Source of the DNA: CAWDLX01 sp046728155 | GTDB lineage: Bacteria; Actinomycetota; Actinomycetes; Mycobacteriales; Micromonosporaceae | DNA length: 23,867 nucleotides | Direction of reading: 5' to 3' | Assembly: GCA_046728155.1 (NCBI GenBank) | Contig: JBKPDY010000035.1 | Span: 1 to 23,867 of the forward strand | In this document: in pieces, positions 21,819-23,867 of the stretch | How the letters are laid out: each line of letters starts with the position of its first letter | Position numbering within the stretch: position 1 is the stretch's first letter | Made by a program: the position numbers and the translations under genes | The notes under the pieces: model-generated | Databases searched by the model: none | The model's input: the letters and a program-made list of their open reading frames with translations, nothing else | Told to the model about the DNA's origin: nothing

Positions 21819-22658
21819 TCATGTCACTTCGGTGAGCACCTGATCCAGTACCCGCCCGCATTGCTCCGGGAGGGCGACGAAGCCGCCGTGGTCGCCTGGA
21901 AACTCGACCGCCGTCGTGCCGAGTCGTTCGGCGAGTGCTATCGCCGTACGGTTGGCGAGCTGTCCCTTCGACGTCGCACCGACGGCGACCACGATCCGGG
22001 TCGATGCCGTCCGTAGCGCCTCGATGTCGGGGCGGAAGCGCGTGGTCGGGCGAATCAGGTGCGCAAGGAATACGTCAGTGGTGGCGCGCATCCGGGCCGC
22101 CATCTCCGGTGGGGGATCCCACCTCGGCGCGTCCGAGTCGCCGCTGGGCGGGTTGCCGAGGCCGGCGTGGGTGAGGAACTTCTGCATTGCCTTGTCGGCA
22201 CCGTCTGTGCGGTACGCGTCGTAGATGTCCTCGATCTGCGCGCGCACGTCTTCGCGGTCGGGGAGCAGCTCGATCACCGGTGGTTCATGGGCGACCAGCG
22301 TTCGAACCTGATCGGGGTGCGCGGTGACGAGCGCGAGTCCGACGACGGCTCCGCCGCTGCTGCCGAAGATGTCCGCGGGCTCCTCGCCGAGCGCGGCGAT
22401 CAGGCGGTGGACATCGTCCGCCTGTTGCTCGGGCGTCACGTCCGCTGCGGTGTCGTCGCGGCTGCTCCCGCCGATGCCACGCGGGTCGTACGTTACGACG
22501 GTGTACTTGTCGGCGACCGCGTTGGCCAGTCCCGTGAAGCCGGTGCTGTCCATCGGAGAGCCGATCATGAGTAGCAGTGGACCGGAACCCCGCTGCTCGT
22601 AATAGAGCCGCGCGCCGGGCACGTCAAGGGTATGTGTTGTCGGGCCGTAGTTAGCCAT
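21819..22658 (-). CDS. Alpha/beta hydrolase
   Basis: The 279-residue protein has the alpha/beta-hydrolase fold: GPLLLMIGSPMDSTGF near the oxyanion region (27-41), YDPRGIGGSSR (57-67), nucleophile elbow FGSSGGAVVG (S101), and catalytic-type His in FPGDHGGF (H257). The usual acid after strand 7 is not obvious: the segment reads VVAVGATSKGQ with no Asp, so the acid may be elsewhere or activity may be altered. Start ATG 22658 has AAGGA about 9 nt upstream. A longer in-frame extension to 23117 would overlap the opposite-strand GHL10 gene and is rejected. The substrate is unknown. It converges on the amidohydrolase about 100 bp away. Confidence 0.9.
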   Translation of the reverse strand: MANYGPTTHTLDVPGARLYYEQRGSGPLLLMIGSPMDSTGFTGLANAVADKYTVVTYDPRGIGGSSRDDTAADVTPEQQADDVHRLIAALGEEPADIFGSSGGAVVGLALVTAHPDQVRTLVAHEPPVIELLPDREDVRAQIEDIYDAYRTDGADKAMQKFLTHAGLGNPPSGDSDAPRWDPPPEMAARMRATTDVFLAHLIRPTTRFRPDIEALRTASTRIVVAVGATSKGQLANRTAIALAERLGTTAVEFPGDHGGFVALPEQCGRVLDQVLTEVT

Positions 22659-22854
22659 TGTTAATCGTCCTTCCGCGCTGCCGCCGCCTGCGACGCTACA
22701 CGGGTGGACTCCCGCCGCTACGCAAACTAATCGCCTGTATCCCAGGTGCCGTCGGTACGGACGCCGTAGTCGGCAGAAAGCGTTAGCGCAGTGGGCGGGC
22801 AGACGACAAGGACGGACGCCGGGCTGGCCGCGATGATGCGGCACACTGGCAGCT
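22659..22854. promoter_or_regulatory. Divergent intergenic region of about 200 bp
   Basis: This stretch separates the alpha/beta hydrolase (minus) and the GHL10 gene (plus) and must hold both promoters. No convincing -35/-10 pair or operator palindrome was found by eye. Confidence 0.4.
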
Positions 22855-23867
22855 GTGGGCGCACCCCCAGCTCGCTTCCGGGTCAGGCTTCTGACCATTC
22901 TCGCCGCTCTGCTCGTACTGGTCGTGGCGGCGGGAACCCTTGTCGAGCACCGGTTCCAGCCCGGCAGGCCCGCGTTCGGCTGGCTTGCCGTTGGTGCGGT
23001 CGGGATGTGCGATGGTCGGCCGGGGCTCGCCCCGCGGGAGCTGCGCGGCATGTGGCTGACGACCGTGTACAACATCGACTGGCCGAGCAGGCCCGGCCTG
23101 GACGAGGAGACGGTCAAGGCGGAGTACCGAGGCTGGCTCGATCTCGCTCAGCGACTGCACCACAACGTCATCTACGTCGACGTGCGGCCGAGTGGTGATG
23201 CGTTCTGGCCGTCGCAGTACGCGCCCTGGTCGGAGTGGCTGACCGGCAAGCGCGACGGAGCGGGCCCCGGTTGGGACCCCCTGCGGTGGATGGTCGGCGA
23301 GACCCACGCCCGCAATCTGGAGTTCCACGCCTGGTTCAACCCGTACCGGGGCAGCCAGCCGGCCCCGCGTGGCGCGGGTGGCGACCTTTCCAAGCTGGCA
23401 CCGGACCACCCGTTGCGAGCCCACCCCGACTGGGCGGTGGTTTATCCGGTGGGCACACCGGGGAGCCGGCTCTACTTCGACCCGGGCATTCCCGCGGCAC
23501 GCAGCTACGTCGAGGACTCGATGCTCGAGGCGGTGGCCCGGTACGACATCGACGGCGTCGACTTCGACGACTACTTCTACCCGTACCCCGAGGCCGGCCA
23601 GGACTTCGGCGATGCTCGCAGCTTCGCCATGTACGGGAAGGGCTTCGCGAGCAAGGCCGACTGGCGGCGCGACAACGTGAACCTCCTGGTCCGGGAGATG
23701 GGCGAGCGCATCAAGGCGCTCAAGCCGTGGGTGACCTTCGGCATCAGCACGTTCGGAATCTGGCGCAACGGCACCACCGACCGCCGCGGTTCGGCGACCA
23801 GCGGTCTGCAGAGCTACGACGAGATCTACGCCGACAGCCGGACCTGGGTCAGGCAACACTGGCTGGA
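22855..23867 (+). CDS. GHL10 (DUF187) family glycoside-hydrolase-like protein, C-terminus cut by window edge
   Basis: From GTG 22855 the frame stays open to the window end, giving 337 codons. A membrane helix at about 11-30 (RLLTILAALLVLVVAAGTLV) suggests export or anchoring. The GHL10/DUF187 signature begins with RELRGMWLTTVYNIDWPS (61-78), followed by NVIYVDVRPSGDAFWPS, LEFHAWFNPYR, and YDIDGVDFDDYFYPYP (230-245), where the acidic residues of DGVDFDDY match the proposed catalytic region. These proteins are thought to act on cell-wall or extracellular glycans. GTG 22855 is the first start after an in-frame stop at 22834. No ribosome site precedes it, so the message may be leaderless. The remainder lies outside the window. 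Confidence 0.92.
   Translation, partial: MGAPPARFRVRLLTILAALLVLVVAAGTLVEHRFQPGRPAFGWLAVGAVGMCDGRPGLAPRELRGMWLTTVYNIDWPSRPGLDEETVKAEYRGWLDLAQRLHHNVIYVDVRPSGDAFWPSQYAPWSEWLTGKRDGAGPGWDPLRWMVGETHARNLEFHAWFNPYRGSQPAPRGAGGDLSKLAPDHPLRAHPDWAVVYPVGTPGSRLYFDPGIPAARSYVEDSMLEAVARYDIDGVDFDDYFYPYPEAGQDFGDARSFAMYGKGFASKADWRRDNVNLLVREMGERIKALKPWVTFGISTFGIWRNGTTDRRGSATSGLQSYDEIYADSRTWVRQHWL

Noticed and set aside
22659..23117. N-terminal extension of the alpha/beta hydrolase to 23117
   Set aside because: It is the antisense shadow of the GHL10 gene. The real fold starts at ATG 22658 behind AAGGA.
22783..23859. A 358-codon minus-strand frame opposite the GHL10 gene
   Set aside because: It is an antisense shadow typical of high-GC DNA; the plus strand carries the recognisable GHL10 motifs.

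Overview
The window is high-GC DNA (roughly 70% in coding regions) with frequent GTG starts, heavy G/C use at third codon positions and tightly packed operons joined by ATGA/GTGA overlaps. This fits an actinobacterium. The gene set (DUF2252, GH15, OsmR-type two-component system with MacAB-like exporter, pRiA4b ORF-3 protein, GHL10) is compatible with a soil actinomycete such as the Micromonosporaceae, but the genus is a guess. No rRNA, tRNA, IS element or CRISPR array was recognised.

Layout. (1) 1-3053, minus strand: a GH15 trehalase/glucoamylase-like enzyme followed by a DUF2252 protein that leaves the window. (2) 3054-3895: an AT-richer non-coding island holding four diverged copies of an unrecognised ~75-bp repeat, three direct and one inverted. 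(3) A CBS-pair protein (minus) divergent from a large DUF4062-STAND-ATPase-TPR protein (plus), the latter closed by a GC-rich hairpin shared with the next operon. (4) 7115-11867: a probable TetR-controlled locus. A rare-looking alpha/beta-hydrolase::GT-B glycosyltransferase fusion is followed by an FAD-dependent oxidoreductase and an OsmC-like protein. It is divergent from a tetR gene, and the shared promoter carries two identical 16-bp operator-like repeats. (5) 11849-14365, minus: a Phd/VapB-type antitoxin and PIN toxin, translationally coupled to a pRiA4b ORF-3-like protein and a PPOX-type flavin protein, with a perfect 9-bp palindrome at the operon start. (6) 14413-19871: an OmpR-type response regulator/histidine kinase pair divergent from a lipoprotein, a MacA-like adaptor, an ABC ATPase and a MacB-like permease, all overlapping. 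(7) 19872-22658: a long hairpin between convergent genes, a small unknown protein, an amidohydrolase, and an alpha/beta hydrolase. (8) 22855-end: a membrane-anchored GHL10-type glycoside hydrolase running off the right edge.

The best candidate for something undescribed is region 4. Four activities (hydrolase, glycosyl transfer, flavin oxidation, OsmC-like) sit behind one repressor, which suggests an inducible modification or detoxification route for a small molecule. The DUF4062-STAND protein, the repeat island and the 60-nt hairpin are the next most interesting items. All function calls come from reading motifs in translated sequence; no database search was possible.
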